Below are positions 33,281 through 41,817 of a stretch of 64,000 nucleotides of DNA, piece after piece. This DNA comes from Hanstruepera flava (GTDB taxonomy: Bacteria; Bacteroidota; Bacteroidia; Flavobacteriales; Flavobacteriaceae). The position numbers and the translations under genes are program-made. Every line of letters begins with the position of its first letter. Position 1 is the stretch's first letter. A model generated the notes under the pieces. The model had not been told where the DNA came from and did no database searches. It was given only the letters and a program-made list of their open reading frames with translations. The stretch covers positions 372,001 to 436,000 of the forward strand of contig NZ_JALJCW010000003.1 in assembly GCF_023634025.1 (NCBI RefSeq), read 5' to 3'.

Positions 33281-35059
33281 ATGTCTGTTATGCGCCTTTT
33301 AGTTTTAGCCTTTTTTCTAATCCCCTTTTTGAGTCTATCTCAAGATGACATTCTTGCTAAAGAATATTTTAAAAATGGAGAGTTCGAAAAAGCATTGACA
33401 TACTATCAATCTATTTATAATAAAACCCCAAACAACAACACTTATTTAGTAGGGTTGGTTAAAACACATCAACAACTGGAACAGTTTAATGAAGCCGAAA
33501 CATTATTATTGAATCAAATAGACCGTATAGTATATCCCGCTTTATATGTAGAACTAGGCTACAATTATTATTTAAAAGGTGAAGTAGACCAAGCCAATTC
33601 TAATTACAACAAAGCTATATCGTATATTGATGATAACGTTAATTACGCTTTTACTATTGGTAAATATTTTGAAGACCGTTCACTTTTAGACCAAGCAGTT
33701 ATCACGTACGAAAAAGCTATGCTGTTAAAGCCTAGCCTAAATTTCAATTCACACCTTGCCCGAATTTATGGAGAACAGGGCAATGTTGAAAAAATGTTTG
33801 AAAGCTATTTAAACTTTGTTGGACACAACGAAACGTACATTAATACCATAAAGAGAGCTTTTAATGAGTTTATATCTGAAGATAGTGATAGCGAATACAA
33901 CCAAATGCTCAAAAAAATTCTATTGAAAAAAATTCAACAGAATCCTGACATCATGTGGAATGAGCTATTAAGTTGGTTGTTTGTTCAGCAAAAAGAATAT
34001 AAAAAAGCTTTCTTACAGGAAAAAGCAATTTTTAAACGACAACCTGAAAGTTTAGACCGCATCTACGAATTGGCGTTTATTGCAACTAACGACGAAGATT
34101 ATGAAATTGCTACAGAAATTTTCACCTATTTATCAGAAACTGCTCAAGATATTGACACAAAAATTGATGCTTACTATAACTTATTGCAAATAGATCTTAA
34201 AACACAATCGGATATTAAAGTAATTGAAGACAAATACACCAATCTGTTCAATTTATATGGCAAGCAAACCCAAACCATAAACCTCCAAATATCCTATGCC
34301 CACTTTTTAGCATTTTACAAAAATGATTCTGACAGAGGTATCAAAATTTTAAAAGAAAGCTTGGACTTACCACTATCAACCCTCCAAATGGGAGAGGTTA
34401 AATTAGAACTTGGAGATATATTGGTTTCGCAAGAAAAGTTTAATGAAGCATTAATTAATTACACTCAAATTCAACGTAATTTGAAGAACAGTACTATATC
34501 GCAGGAAGCTAGATATAAAGTTGCCAGAACAAGTTTTTTTAAAGGTGATTTTGATTGGGCCGAGTCTCAACTCAAGGTGTTAAAATCATCTACTTCACAG
34601 CTTATAGCCAATGATGCTTTGGATCTTATGTTACTTATTCGCGACAACAAATATGAAGACTCAACCCAAACTGCTCTAAAATTATATGCCAAAGCAGATT
34701 TGTTGGCTTTTCAGAATAAAACAGATGAGGCCATTGTGATTTTAAATGATATTTTGGCAAACCACAAAGGTGAGTCAATTGAAGATCAGGCCTTATTTAA
34801 ACAGGGTAAATTATATGAAACCAAACAGCTTTATGAAAAAGCTGAAGAAAATTACAATCTTATTATTACAAATTTTAAAGATGATATTTTAGCTGACGAT
34901 GCCTATTTTGCTTTAGCTGAAATTTATCAATACAAATTAGATCAACCTCAACAAGCTAAAACCTACTACGAAAAAATACTGTTTAATCATGAAGATAGTA
35001 TTTACTTTGTTGAAGCTAGAAAGCGTTATCGATTACTACGCGGTGATGCTATAAATTAA
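33281..35059 (+). CDS. Secreted or periplasmic tetratricopeptide-repeat protein
   Basis: The 592-aa protein has a signal peptide (RLLVLAFFLIPFLSLSQ, to about residue 21) and TPR units almost end to end (for example AKEYFKNGEFEKALTYYQSIYNK, ALFKQGKLYETKQLYEKAEENY, DAYFALAEIYQYKLDQPQQAKTYYEKI). It is a scaffold for protein contacts, probably at the envelope. An alternative start at the ATG at 33290 is possible. Start of a tight same-strand run through to mgtE (gaps of 5-70 bp). Confidence 0.8.
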   Translation: MSVMRLLVLAFFLIPFLSLSQDDILAKEYFKNGEFEKALTYYQSIYNKTPNNNTYLVGLVKTHQQLEQFNEAETLLLNQIDRIVYPALYVELGYNYYLKGEVDQANSNYNKAISYIDDNVNYAFTIGKYFEDRSLLDQAVITYEKAMLLKPSLNFNSHLARIYGEQGNVEKMFESYLNFVGHNETYINTIKRAFNEFISEDSDSEYNQMLKKILLKKIQQNPDIMWNELLSWLFVQQKEYKKAFLQEKAIFKRQPESLDRIYELAFIATNDEDYEIATEIFTYLSETAQDIDTKIDAYYNLLQIDLKTQSDIKVIEDKYTNLFNLYGKQTQTINLQISYAHFLAFYKNDSDRGIKILKESLDLPLSTLQMGEVKLELGDILVSQEKFNEALINYTQIQRNLKNSTISQEARYKVARTSFFKGDFDWAESQLKVLKSSTSQLIANDALDLMLLIRDNKYEDSTQTALKLYAKADLLAFQNKTDEAIVILNDILANHKGESIEDQALFKQGKLYETKQLYEKAEENYNLIITNFKDDILADDAYFALAEIYQYKLDQPQQAKTYYEKILFNHEDSIYFVEARKRYRLLRGDAIN

Positions 35060-35065
35060 ACCCTT

Positions 35066-35578
35066 ATGATTATTGCCGAAACCAAAAGGCTTATAATATC
35101 TGAATTCTCGCCAGAAGATGCAGCATTCTATTTAGAACTTTTAAATACTCCAAAATGGATAACCTATATTGGCGATAGGCATTTAAAAACCATTAGCGAT
35201 GCCCAAAATTACCTGCAAGAAAAAACCATCCCAATGTATGCAAAGCAAGGTTTTGGTTTCTATAAGTTAACCGAGAAAGAAAACAATAAGCCAATTGGAA
35301 CTTCTGGATTAATTAAAAGGGATACATTAGATTATCCAGATATTGGATTTGCGCTTCTTCCAGAATATGAAGGAAAAGGATACGGCTACGAAGCTTCACT
35401 TAAAATACTGGAGTTGGCCAAAACAACATTTAAAATAAGTAAAGTTTTAGGAATAACCTTGGAACACAATACTAATTCCATTAAATTACTTGAAAAACTA
35501 GGGTTGTCTTTTGAAAAAAAGACAAAACCCTTTGAAGACGACGAAGAACTCCTGTTATTTGCAAAAAACTTAAATTAA
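35066..35578 (+). CDS. GNAT-family N-acetyltransferase (RimJ/RimL-like)
   Basis: The 170-aa protein has the RimJ/RimL pattern: ETKRLIISEFSPEDAAFYLELLNTP at the N-terminus and the acetyl-CoA loop PEYEGKGYGYEAS near residues 106-118, then a C-terminal NSIKLLEKLGL. It should acetylate an amine on a protein or small molecule, not identified. Six bases after the TPR gene. Confidence 0.85.
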   Translation: MIIAETKRLIISEFSPEDAAFYLELLNTPKWITYIGDRHLKTISDAQNYLQEKTIPMYAKQGFGFYKLTEKENNKPIGTSGLIKRDTLDYPDIGFALLPEYEGKGYGYEASLKILELAKTTFKISKVLGITLEHNTNSIKLLEKLGLSFEKKTKPFEDDEELLLFAKNLN

Positions 35579-35648
35579 TTGGTTATTCCTGTAACTTTTC
35601 TACCAAACTAAACTTTAAGTAAAACAGGAATCCATTATCTTTAATATT

Positions 35649-35975
35649 ATGATAATATATAACGTAACAGTAAACATTGACGATAGTGTTCATGACCAAT
35701 GGTTAGAATGGATGAAAACCGAGCATATTCCCCAAGTACTGGCTACTGGTAAATTTAAGGAAGCACGCTTAACAAAAGTTTTGGTTGAAGAAGAACAAGG
35801 CGGAACCACCTATTCTACACAATTTAGAGCGTTTTCTCGTGAAGCACTAGACGACTACTATAATAATTATGCAGACGCTTTACGAAATGAAAGCTTGAAA
35901 AAGTTTGCCGATAAAATGCTAGCTTTTAGAACAGAACTGGAAATTATTGATGAATTTACTGTAAATTTTAAGTAA
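35649..35975 (+). CDS. DUF4286 family protein
   Basis: The 108-aa protein (MIIYNVTVNIDDSVHDQWLEW) has the compact alpha/beta fold of small dimeric ferredoxin-like proteins (beta-alpha-beta with HIPQVLATGKF and a QFRAFS strand). The family is conserved in Bacteroidota next to rsmA, which follows after 6 bp here. Function unknown. Confidence 0.82.
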   Translation: MIIYNVTVNIDDSVHDQWLEWMKTEHIPQVLATGKFKEARLTKVLVEEEQGGTTYSTQFRAFSREALDDYYNNYADALRNESLKKFADKMLAFRTELEIIDEFTVNFK

Positions 35976-35981
35976 TCAACT

Positions 35982-36752
35982 ATGTCTGTAAAAGCAAAAA
36001 AGCACCTAGGACAACACTTTTTAAAAGACGAAAATATTGCTCAAAAAATAGCAGATACGTTGTCTTACAAAGGTTACAGCCATGTTTTGGAGATTGGACC
36101 AGGAATGGGTGTGCTTACTAAATATTTGCTTGAAAAAGACATTACAACTCATGTTATTGAAATCGATACAGAATCGGTTGACTATTTAAAGGCTAACTAT
36201 CTTAATCTAGCCAACAGAATTATTGAACAAGATTTTTTAAAGTACGATTTAAAAATTGTTTTTAACGATGAACCTTTTGCCATCATTGGAAATTTTCCCT
36301 ATAATATTTCTTCACAAATAGTTTTTAAGCTACTGGAAATACGAAACCAAGTCCCTGAATTTTCAGGCATGTTCCAAAAAGAGGTTGCTATGCGCATTTG
36401 CTCAAAAGAAGGGAGTAAAGTTTATGGAATTCTTTCGGTACTTACACAAGCTTTTTATAATGCCGAATATCTATTTACCGTACCTCCTTCGGTTTTCAAC
36501 CCACCACCAAAAGTAGATTCTGGTGTGTTGTTATTAAAACGAAAGGATAATTTTACATTACCTTGTAGTGAAACCTTATTTTTTAAAGTCGTAAAAACCA
36601 GTTTTCAACAACGTCGCAAAACCCTTCGTAACAGTTTAAAAACATTCAATTTGTCAGATAATTTAAAAGCAAATGTTATATTTGACAAAAGACCAGAACA
36701 ATTAAGTGTTGCAGAATTCATAGAGCTGACTTCACGAATTGAAAACGACTAA
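35982..36752 (+). CDS. rsmA: 16S rRNA (adenine1518/1519-N6) dimethyltransferase
   Basis: The 256-aa enzyme dimethylates two adjacent adenines near the 3' end of 16S rRNA. Visible motifs are [14 protein letters not shown] at the start, SAM-binding [11 protein letters not shown] (about 37-47), acidic [12 protein letters not shown], and catalytic GNFPYNISS (the NFPY variant of NxPY). The C-terminal helical domain contains [14 protein letters not shown]. mgtE begins 6 bp later. Confidence 0.95.
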   Translation: MSVKAKKHLGQHFLKDENIAQKIADTLSYKGYSHVLEIGPGMGVLTKYLLEKDITTHVIEIDTESVDYLKANYLNLANRIIEQDFLKYDLKIVFNDEPFAIIGNFPYNISSQIVFKLLEIRNQVPEFSGMFQKEVAMRICSKEGSKVYGILSVLTQAFYNAEYLFTVPPSVFNPPPKVDSGVLLLKRKDNFTLPCSETLFFKVVKTSFQQRRKTLRNSLKTFNLSDNLKANVIFDKRPEQLSVAEFIELTSRIEND

Positions 36753-36757
36753 ATCCT

Positions 36758-38128
36758 TTGGTAGAAGAAAACGAAAACATACAATTTCAATTAACCGAAG
36801 AACTCATTGAAAAGGTTGAAACCCTTATTGAACAACAAGATGATAAGGAATTAAAAAGCCTCTTTAAAGAGTTTCACTATGCCGATATTGCCGAAATTCT
36901 TGATGAACTTAATCAAGATGAATCGGTCTATGTCATTAAGTTACTAGATTCCGAAACCACTTCGGATGTTTTGATGGAGTTGGATGAAGACATTCGGGAA
37001 AAAGTTCTAAAAAACCTTTCAGCAAAAGAAATTGCCGAAGAAATTGAAGAACTCGATACCGATGATGCTGCCGACATGATTTCGGAACTTCCCGAAGAGC
37101 GTCAGGAAGAAGTTATTTCCAACATTGAAGACGAAGAGCATAAAGCCGAAATTGAAGAACTTTTAGCTTATGATGAAGATACAGCTGGTGGTCTCATGGC
37201 CAAGGAATTGGTAAAAGTTTACGAAACCTGGACCGTTGCAGGTTGTATGCGTCGTATTCGTGGCCAAGCCAAAGATGTCACACGTGTGCATTCCATTTAC
37301 GTGGTCGATAAAGAAGATAAACTTATTGGAAGACTCTCTTTAAAAGACCTCATCACTGCAAAAAGCGACCAAAAAATTGCTGAAATATCCAACTCCAATG
37401 TGGATTATGTTTACGTTGATGAAGATGTTGAAGATGTTGCCAAAATCATGCAAAAATATGATTTGGAAGCCATTCCTGTTTTAGACAAAAACAACACGCT
37501 TGTTGGCCGCATTACTATTGATGATATTGTAGATGTTATTCGAGAGGAAGCCGATAAAGATTATCAGTTAGCAGCAGGTATCTCACAAGATGTTGAGGCC
37601 GATGATAGTATACTTGAACTTACTAAAGCACGATTGCCTTGGTTAGTTTTAGGTTTATTTGGTGGTCTTGGTAGTGTGTTTATTATGAAAGACTATGAGC
37701 ATATCATGTCTACAGTACCTTCATTATTTTTTTACACACCATTAATTGCTGCTATGGCAGGAAATGTAGGTGTGCAATCTAGTGCCATTATTGTCCAAGG
37801 TTTGGCAAATGACAATGTAAAAGGTAGTTTACTGAACAGGCTTTTAAAAGAAATTGGCTTGAGCTTGATTAATGGTTTAGCATTGGCCGTATTGGTTATG
37901 CTGTTCGGGTTTATTATTGATCAAGATACCACGGAAAGTTTCGCCATTGCCGTGTCTATGATGTCCGTAATTGTAGTCGCAGCTCTCGTAGGAACATTTG
38001 TTCCTATTGTTTTAGACAAACGAGGTATAGATCCAGCTATAGCAACAGGCCCTTTTATTACAACTAGTAATGATATACTGGGTATCTACCTATTCTTTGT
38101 TTTAGCAGGCTTAATTATTGGATTTTAA
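36758..38128 (+). CDS. mgtE: MgtE-family magnesium transporter (TTG start)
   Basis: The 456-aa protein has an acidic N-domain (about 1-130, repeated helices such as LDTDDAADMISELPEERQEEVI), two CBS domains (about 140-265; VDKEDKLIGRLSLKDL and LDKNNTLVGRITIDDI) and a five-helix membrane channel (about 290-456) with the signature FFYTPLIAAMAGNVGVQSSAI. The N and CBS domains sense cytosolic Mg2+ and close the channel. TTG at 36758 is the start because no in-frame ATG precedes the domain. Confidence 0.95.
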   Translation: MVEENENIQFQLTEELIEKVETLIEQQDDKELKSLFKEFHYADIAEILDELNQDESVYVIKLLDSETTSDVLMELDEDIREKVLKNLSAKEIAEEIEELDTDDAADMISELPEERQEEVISNIEDEEHKAEIEELLAYDEDTAGGLMAKELVKVYETWTVAGCMRRIRGQAKDVTRVHSIYVVDKEDKLIGRLSLKDLITAKSDQKIAEISNSNVDYVYVDEDVEDVAKIMQKYDLEAIPVLDKNNTLVGRITIDDIVDVIREEADKDYQLAAGISQDVEADDSILELTKARLPWLVLGLFGGLGSVFIMKDYEHIMSTVPSLFFYTPLIAAMAGNVGVQSSAIIVQGLANDNVKGSLLNRLLKEIGLSLINGLALAVLVMLFGFIIDQDTTESFAIAVSMMSVIVVAALVGTFVPIVLDKRGIDPAIATGPFITTSNDILGIYLFFVLAGLIIGF

Positions 38129-38156
38129 ATATACAAGGCTTTCGTACCTTTACATT

Positions 38157-38522
38157 ATGAAAGCAATTAATATTCAAGATAAATTTTCAAAATTTTCGAA
38201 AAACTGGCATCCACACCAAATTGCAGTTGTAGATAATATGCAAGTTATTTTAGCTAAACTAAAAGGTGAATTTGTTTGGCATAAACACGAAGATGAAGAC
38301 GAACTCTTTCAAGTAGTAAAAGGCACCTTATTCATGCAATTTCGTGACCGAACTGAAGTTGTTTGCGAAGGTGAAATTATAGTCGTCCCAAAAGGAGTTG
38401 AACATAATCCCATGACCAAAAATGGTGAAGAAGTCCATGTGCTTCTTTTTGAAAAATTATCAACTGCCCATACGGGTAATGTACAACACGAAAAAACCCA
38501 AACACATTATCCTAAAATTTAA
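38157..38522 (+). CDS. Cupin-domain protein
   Basis: The 121-aa product from the ATG at 38157 (an upstream in-frame ATG at 38118 lies within the mgtE end and is rejected) has cupin motif 1 (HKHEDEDELFQVVKG, giving two His and a Glu) and motif 2 (PKGVEHNP, the fourth ligand). It should bind a metal in a small beta-barrel; the substrate is unknown. It is 3 bp from the following dehydrogenase gene. Confidence 0.85.
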   Translation: MKAINIQDKFSKFSKNWHPHQIAVVDNMQVILAKLKGEFVWHKHEDEDELFQVVKGTLFMQFRDRTEVVCEGEIIVVPKGVEHNPMTKNGEEVHVLLFEKLSTAHTGNVQHEKTQTHYPKI

Positions 38523-38524
38523 CC

Positions 38525-39532
38525 ATGAAAATCCTTCATCTAGATAGCAATCATCCATTACTCTTAAACCAACTTAATGAACTAGGCTTCATTAATCATG
38601 AAGATTACACCTCTTCCAAAGAAACTATTGAAGCGAAAATTCATGAGTACTATGGTATTGTTATTAGAAGCCGTTTTACTGTTGATAAACAGTTTTTAGA
38701 TGCTGCAACAAATTTAAAATTTATAGCTCGTGTTGGTGCTGGTCTAGAGAACATTGATTGTGAGTACGCTGAAAAAAATGGTATTTATTTAATTTCAGCT
38801 CCAGAAGGCAATCGTAATGCAGTTGGCGAACACACATTGGGCATGCTGCTGTCACTTTTCAATAAACTCAACAAGGCCGATAAAGAAGTGCGTCAAGGCA
38901 AATGGTTACGTGAGGAAAATCGCGGTGTCGAATTAGATGGAAAAACCGTTGGATTAATTGGTTATGGCAATATGGGAAAAGCCTTTGCTAAAAAATTATT
39001 AGGCTTTAATGTGGAGGTTATTTGTTATGACATTCAAGATGATGTTGGTGACGAAAATGCCAAACAAGTCTCCTTAAAAGAATTTCAGGAGCGTGTTGAT
39101 GTGCTTAGTTTGCATACACCTCAAACACCATTAACTTTAAACATGATTAATGAAACATTTATCAATTCCTTTGCAAAACCGTTTTGGTTCATTAATACCG
39201 CTAGAGGTAAAAGTGTGGTGACAAGTGATCTTGTTTCGGCTTTAAAATCTGGTAAAGTTCTAGGTGCTGGATTGGATGTTTTAGAATATGAAAAAGCATC
39301 ATTTGAGAATTTATTCAAAATTTCTAATGTCTCCTCGAGCGAAGTCGAGAGGTCTCAATTAGGTCTCGACTCCACTCGACCTGACGAACAGCATAATTTA
39401 CCAGAAGCGTTTAAGTATTTAATCAAAGCAGAAAACGTTTTACTTACACCTCATGTTGCAGGCTGGACTATAGAAAGCAAAGAAAAATTAGCACAAACTA
39501 TAGTAGATAAAATTAAAGCAAAATTTTGCTAA
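38525..39532 (+). CDS. D-2-hydroxyacid dehydrogenase, with an in-frame repeat insertion
   Basis: The 335-aa NAD-dependent enzyme has the 2-hydroxyacid dehydrogenase fold: NAD loop GLIGYGNMGKAFAKKL (about 142-157), catalytic R in NTARGKSVV, a Glu in the LGAGLDVLEYE strand and H in LTPHVAGWT. It resembles phosphoglycerate dehydrogenase but lacks an ACT domain. Between LDVLEYEKASFENLF and LPEAFKYL there is an extra segment (about residues 266-291) encoded by a palindromic repeat (39329-39385). The segment is rich in S/E/R and has no counterpart expected in the fold, so it looks like an insertion tolerated in a surface loop. Confidence 0.88.
   Translation: MKILHLDSNHPLLLNQLNELGFINHEDYTSSKETIEAKIHEYYGIVIRSRFTVDKQFLDAATNLKFIARVGAGLENIDCEYAEKNGIYLISAPEGNRNAVGEHTLGMLLSLFNKLNKADKEVRQGKWLREENRGVELDGKTVGLIGYGNMGKAFAKKLLGFNVEVICYDIQDDVGDENAKQVSLKEFQERVDVLSLHTPQTPLTLNMINETFINSFAKPFWFINTARGKSVVTSDLVSALKSGKVLGAGLDVLEYEKASFENLFKISNVSSSEVERSQLGLDSTRPDEQHNLPEAFKYLIKAENVLLTPHVAGWTIESKEKLAQTIVDKIKAKFC
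39329..39385. repeat. Palindromic repeat inserted in frame in the dehydrogenase gene
   Basis: Imperfect inverted repeat: left arm 39335-39350 (TCGAG.G.AGTCGAGA) and right arm 39364-39379 (its reverse complement with two mismatches), loop of 13 bp. Its GC content and CTCGAC/GTCGAG words are unlike the surrounding gene and resemble dispersed flavobacterial intergenic repeats. Confidence 0.6.
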
Positions 39533-39541
39533 CTTTCAGTA

Positions 39542-39952
39542 ATGAAAAAAACAGTTCTTGTTTTTGGTTTGCTTATAATAGCGTTACTTATCTTATTTCA
39601 ATTAAGTAAATTTTCTGTGCTTTCTGGCGATTTAAAAATTGAAACAATTATTACCATAATAGCATTGGTATTCTTTTTTATTGGTGTATTTATTCACAAA
39701 AAAAGTATATATAATAAACCTTCACCCATACATTCAATAGATAAACACAAGATTGAAGAATTAGAGATTACCACTCGAGAATATGAAGTTTTAAAGCATA
39801 TTTCAGAAGGCTTATCCAATAAAGAAATCGGCGAAAAATTATTTGTTTCCGAAAGTACCATAAAAACACATGTATCTAGTCTTTTAGTAAAGTTGAACGC
39901 CAAACGACGGACAGAAGCCGTAAAAATTGCCAAACAGCTTCAAATTATTTAA
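39542..39952 (+). CDS. Membrane-anchored LuxR-type (GerE) transcription regulator
   Basis: The 136-aa protein has two helices (about 4-20 and 33-50) followed by a cytoplasmic LuxR-type helix-turn-helix (about 70-136): TTREYEVLKHISEGLSNKEI, then VSESTIKTHVSSLLVKLNAKRRTEA. There is no receiver domain, so a membrane signal probably controls it directly. It starts 9 bp after the dehydrogenase gene. An inverted repeat immediately after it (39968-39997) could be its operator for the VOC-DUF4199 genes. Confidence 0.85.
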   Translation: MKKTVLVFGLLIIALLILFQLSKFSVLSGDLKIETIITIIALVFFFIGVFIHKKSIYNKPSPIHSIDKHKIEELEITTREYEVLKHISEGLSNKEIGEKLFVSESTIKTHVSSLLVKLNAKRRTEAVKIAKQLQII

Positions 39953-39967
39953 ATTCTTTACTTTTAG

Positions 39968-39997
39968 ACTAAAGTATGAGGTGTTTGGTACTTTAGT
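39968..39997. promoter_or_regulatory. 9-bp inverted repeat, possible LuxR-type operator
   Basis: ACTAAAGTA (39968-39976), 12-bp spacer, TACTTTAGT (39989-39997). AGTATGA also recurs in direct orientation 22 bp apart (39973, 39995). It lies between the regulator and the next gene. Confidence 0.45.
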
Positions 39998-40056
39998 ATG
40001 AACCCTTTTTCCTATCACTACCCTACTTTTGAATCGTAATTAAAACCAATTGAACT

Positions 40057-40428
40057 ATGATATTAGGTGCTTTTTCAATAAGCTTAAGTGTAAAAAACTT
40101 AACAACTTCAAAACTATTTTATGAAAAATTAGGCTTTCAGGTATTTGCTGGAGATATGGACAAAAACTATCTCATTATGAAAAATGGCAATGCTTTAATA
40201 GGCTTGTTTCAAGGGATGTTTGAAAACAACATCTTAACCTTTAACCCAGGTTGGGATGAAAATGCAAACACGCTTGAAAATTTTACAGATGTTAGAGATA
40301 TTCAAAAACATCTAAAAAATAATGCTGTAAGTTTTCATTCCGAAGCAGATGAAAACACCAAGGGACCGGCTAGCTTTGTAATAAGCGATCCTGATGGAAA
40401 CACCATTTTAGTTGACCAGCATGTTTAA
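40057..40428 (+). CDS. VOC-superfamily (glyoxalase-like) protein
   Basis: The 123-aa protein has the paired beta-alpha-beta-beta-beta vicinal oxygen chelate pattern: SISLSVKNLTTSKLFYEKLGFQVFAGD and a C-terminal SFVISDPDGNTILVDQHV. The usual second metal Glu is replaced by Asp (ILVDQH), so catalysis is uncertain. First gene after the putative operator; followed closely by DUF4199. Confidence 0.8.
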   Translation: MILGAFSISLSVKNLTTSKLFYEKLGFQVFAGDMDKNYLIMKNGNALIGLFQGMFENNILTFNPGWDENANTLENFTDVRDIQKHLKNNAVSFHSEADENTKGPASFVISDPDGNTILVDQHV

Positions 40429-40448
40429 TAACTAACTATTTAAATATT

Positions 40449-40958
40449 ATGAAAAAAACAGTTTTAAAGTATGGAAGCTATGGCTTTCTAGCAGGTATTA
40501 TATTTTTTGGGCTAGCCTTTTTACTTGGCGACAACCTATCCTACTCCGTTCAAGAAATTATTGGGTACACCTCTATGGTTGTATCGCTTTCATTTATCTT
40601 TTTTGGCATAAAACATTATCGTGACAAAGTAAATCAGGGGACCGTTACTTTGGGAAAAGCCCTTGTAATTGGATTGTTAATTTCAATATTTGTTGGAATT
40701 GGTGTGGCTATTATTGATTACATATACACTACCGTAATCAATCCAGATTTTGCTACCGAATATTTAGATAAAACTCTAGCAACCATGAAAGAAACATTAC
40801 CTGCTGAAGAATACGAAATTGAAAAAGTTAAACTATCTGAACAGATGCAAGCTTATGGTGGTTCTGGATTTATGGCCTTTATCATGTTTGCAACTGTTGT
40901 AATGATAGGATTTGTTATATCTTTAATTTCCGGATTAATTTTACAACGTAAAAACTAA
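40449..40958 (+). CDS. DUF4199 four-helix membrane protein
   Basis: The 169-aa protein has four hydrophobic helices (SYGFLAGIIFFGLAFLL, IIGYTSMVVSLSFIFFGI, LGKALVIGLLISIFVGIGVA, GFMAFIMFATVVMIGFVISL) and the acidic loop KETLPAEEYEIEKVKL characteristic of DUF4199, a family nearly restricted to Bacteroidota. Function unknown. Four bases before the DUF1801 gene, so co-transcribed. Confidence 0.83.
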   Translation: MKKTVLKYGSYGFLAGIIFFGLAFLLGDNLSYSVQEIIGYTSMVVSLSFIFFGIKHYRDKVNQGTVTLGKALVIGLLISIFVGIGVAIIDYIYTTVINPDFATEYLDKTLATMKETLPAEEYEIEKVKLSEQMQAYGGSGFMAFIMFATVVMIGFVISLISGLILQRKN

Positions 40959-40962
40959 TACT

Positions 40963-41421
40963 ATGCAATACGAAGCTACATCACCAGAGGACTACATAAG
41001 TCAAGTGCCTGAAGACCGACAGGAAGCCTTAAAAAAATTACGAAAAACCATTAAAGACAATTTGCCAAAAGGGTTTGAAGAAGGCATTCAATACAAAATG
41101 ATTGGGTATTATGTGCCTCATTCAGTATATCCTGATGGTTATCATTGTGACCCTAAAACTCCATTACCTTTTATGAGTTTTGCCTCGCAGAAAAATTCGG
41201 TGAACCTTTACCATAGTGGTATCTATGCCAAAAAAGAATTGTATGATTGGTTTGTAAACGAATATCCGAAGCATTGTAAACGGAAATTGGATATGGGTAA
41301 AAGTTGCATAAGATTTAAAAAAATGGATGAAATTCCTTTTGAACTCATTGGCCAACTTACACAAAAAATGACTTGTGACGAATGGATTGATATTTACGAA
41401 ACAGCTTTAAAAAAGAAATGA
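40963..41421 (+). CDS. DUF1801 family protein
   Basis: The 152-aa protein has the DUF1801/YdhG pattern (EDYISQVPEDRQEALKKLRKTIKDNLPKG-like N-terminus, broken here only for length; a central PFMSFASQKNSVNLY and C-terminal CIRFKKMDEIPFELI). It has the small frataxin-like fold; no known activity. Its stop overlaps the ATG of the next gene by 4 bp (ATGA). Confidence 0.83.
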   Translation: MQYEATSPEDYISQVPEDRQEALKKLRKTIKDNLPKGFEEGIQYKMIGYYVPHSVYPDGYHCDPKTPLPFMSFASQKNSVNLYHSGIYAKKELYDWFVNEYPKHCKRKLDMGKSCIRFKKMDEIPFELIGQLTQKMTCDEWIDIYETALKKK

Positions 41422-41807
41422 TGAAAAAACGTGTAACGGGAATTGGTGGTTTATTTTTTAAAACCAAAGACCCAAAAACAACTAAAGATTGGTATAAAAA
41501 GCATTTAGGTTTCAATACCGATGATTATGGCTGTACATTTTGGTGGCAAGATAAAGATGGAAACGATTGCTCCACGCAATGGAGTCCGTTTGCAGAAGAC
41601 ACCAAATACTATGAGCCGTCAAAAAAAGATTTTATGTTCAATTACCGTGTTGAAAATTTAGCAGAATTGCTAGAAACTCTCAAACAAGAAGACGTAACAG
41701 TTGTTGGTGAAATGGAGGAGTATAGCTACGGAAAATTTGGCTGGATTTTAGATAATGATGGCAATAAAATTGAGCTTTGGGAACCTGTTGATAGTGCTTT
41801 TCAATAA
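41418..41807 (+). CDS. VOC-superfamily protein
   Basis: The 129-aa protein (GIGGLFFKTKDPKTTKDWYKK) is a second VOC member, with GWILDNDGNKIELWEPVD keeping the C-terminal metal-binding Glu. It is translationally coupled to the DUF1801 gene. It is not closely similar to the VOC protein at 40057. Substrate unknown. Confidence 0.82.
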   Translation: MMKKRVTGIGGLFFKTKDPKTTKDWYKKHLGFNTDDYGCTFWWQDKDGNDCSTQWSPFAEDTKYYEPSKKDFMFNYRVENLAELLETLKQEDVTVVGEMEEYSYGKFGWILDNDGNKIELWEPVDSAFQ

Positions 41808-41817
41808 GTTTAAAGCT

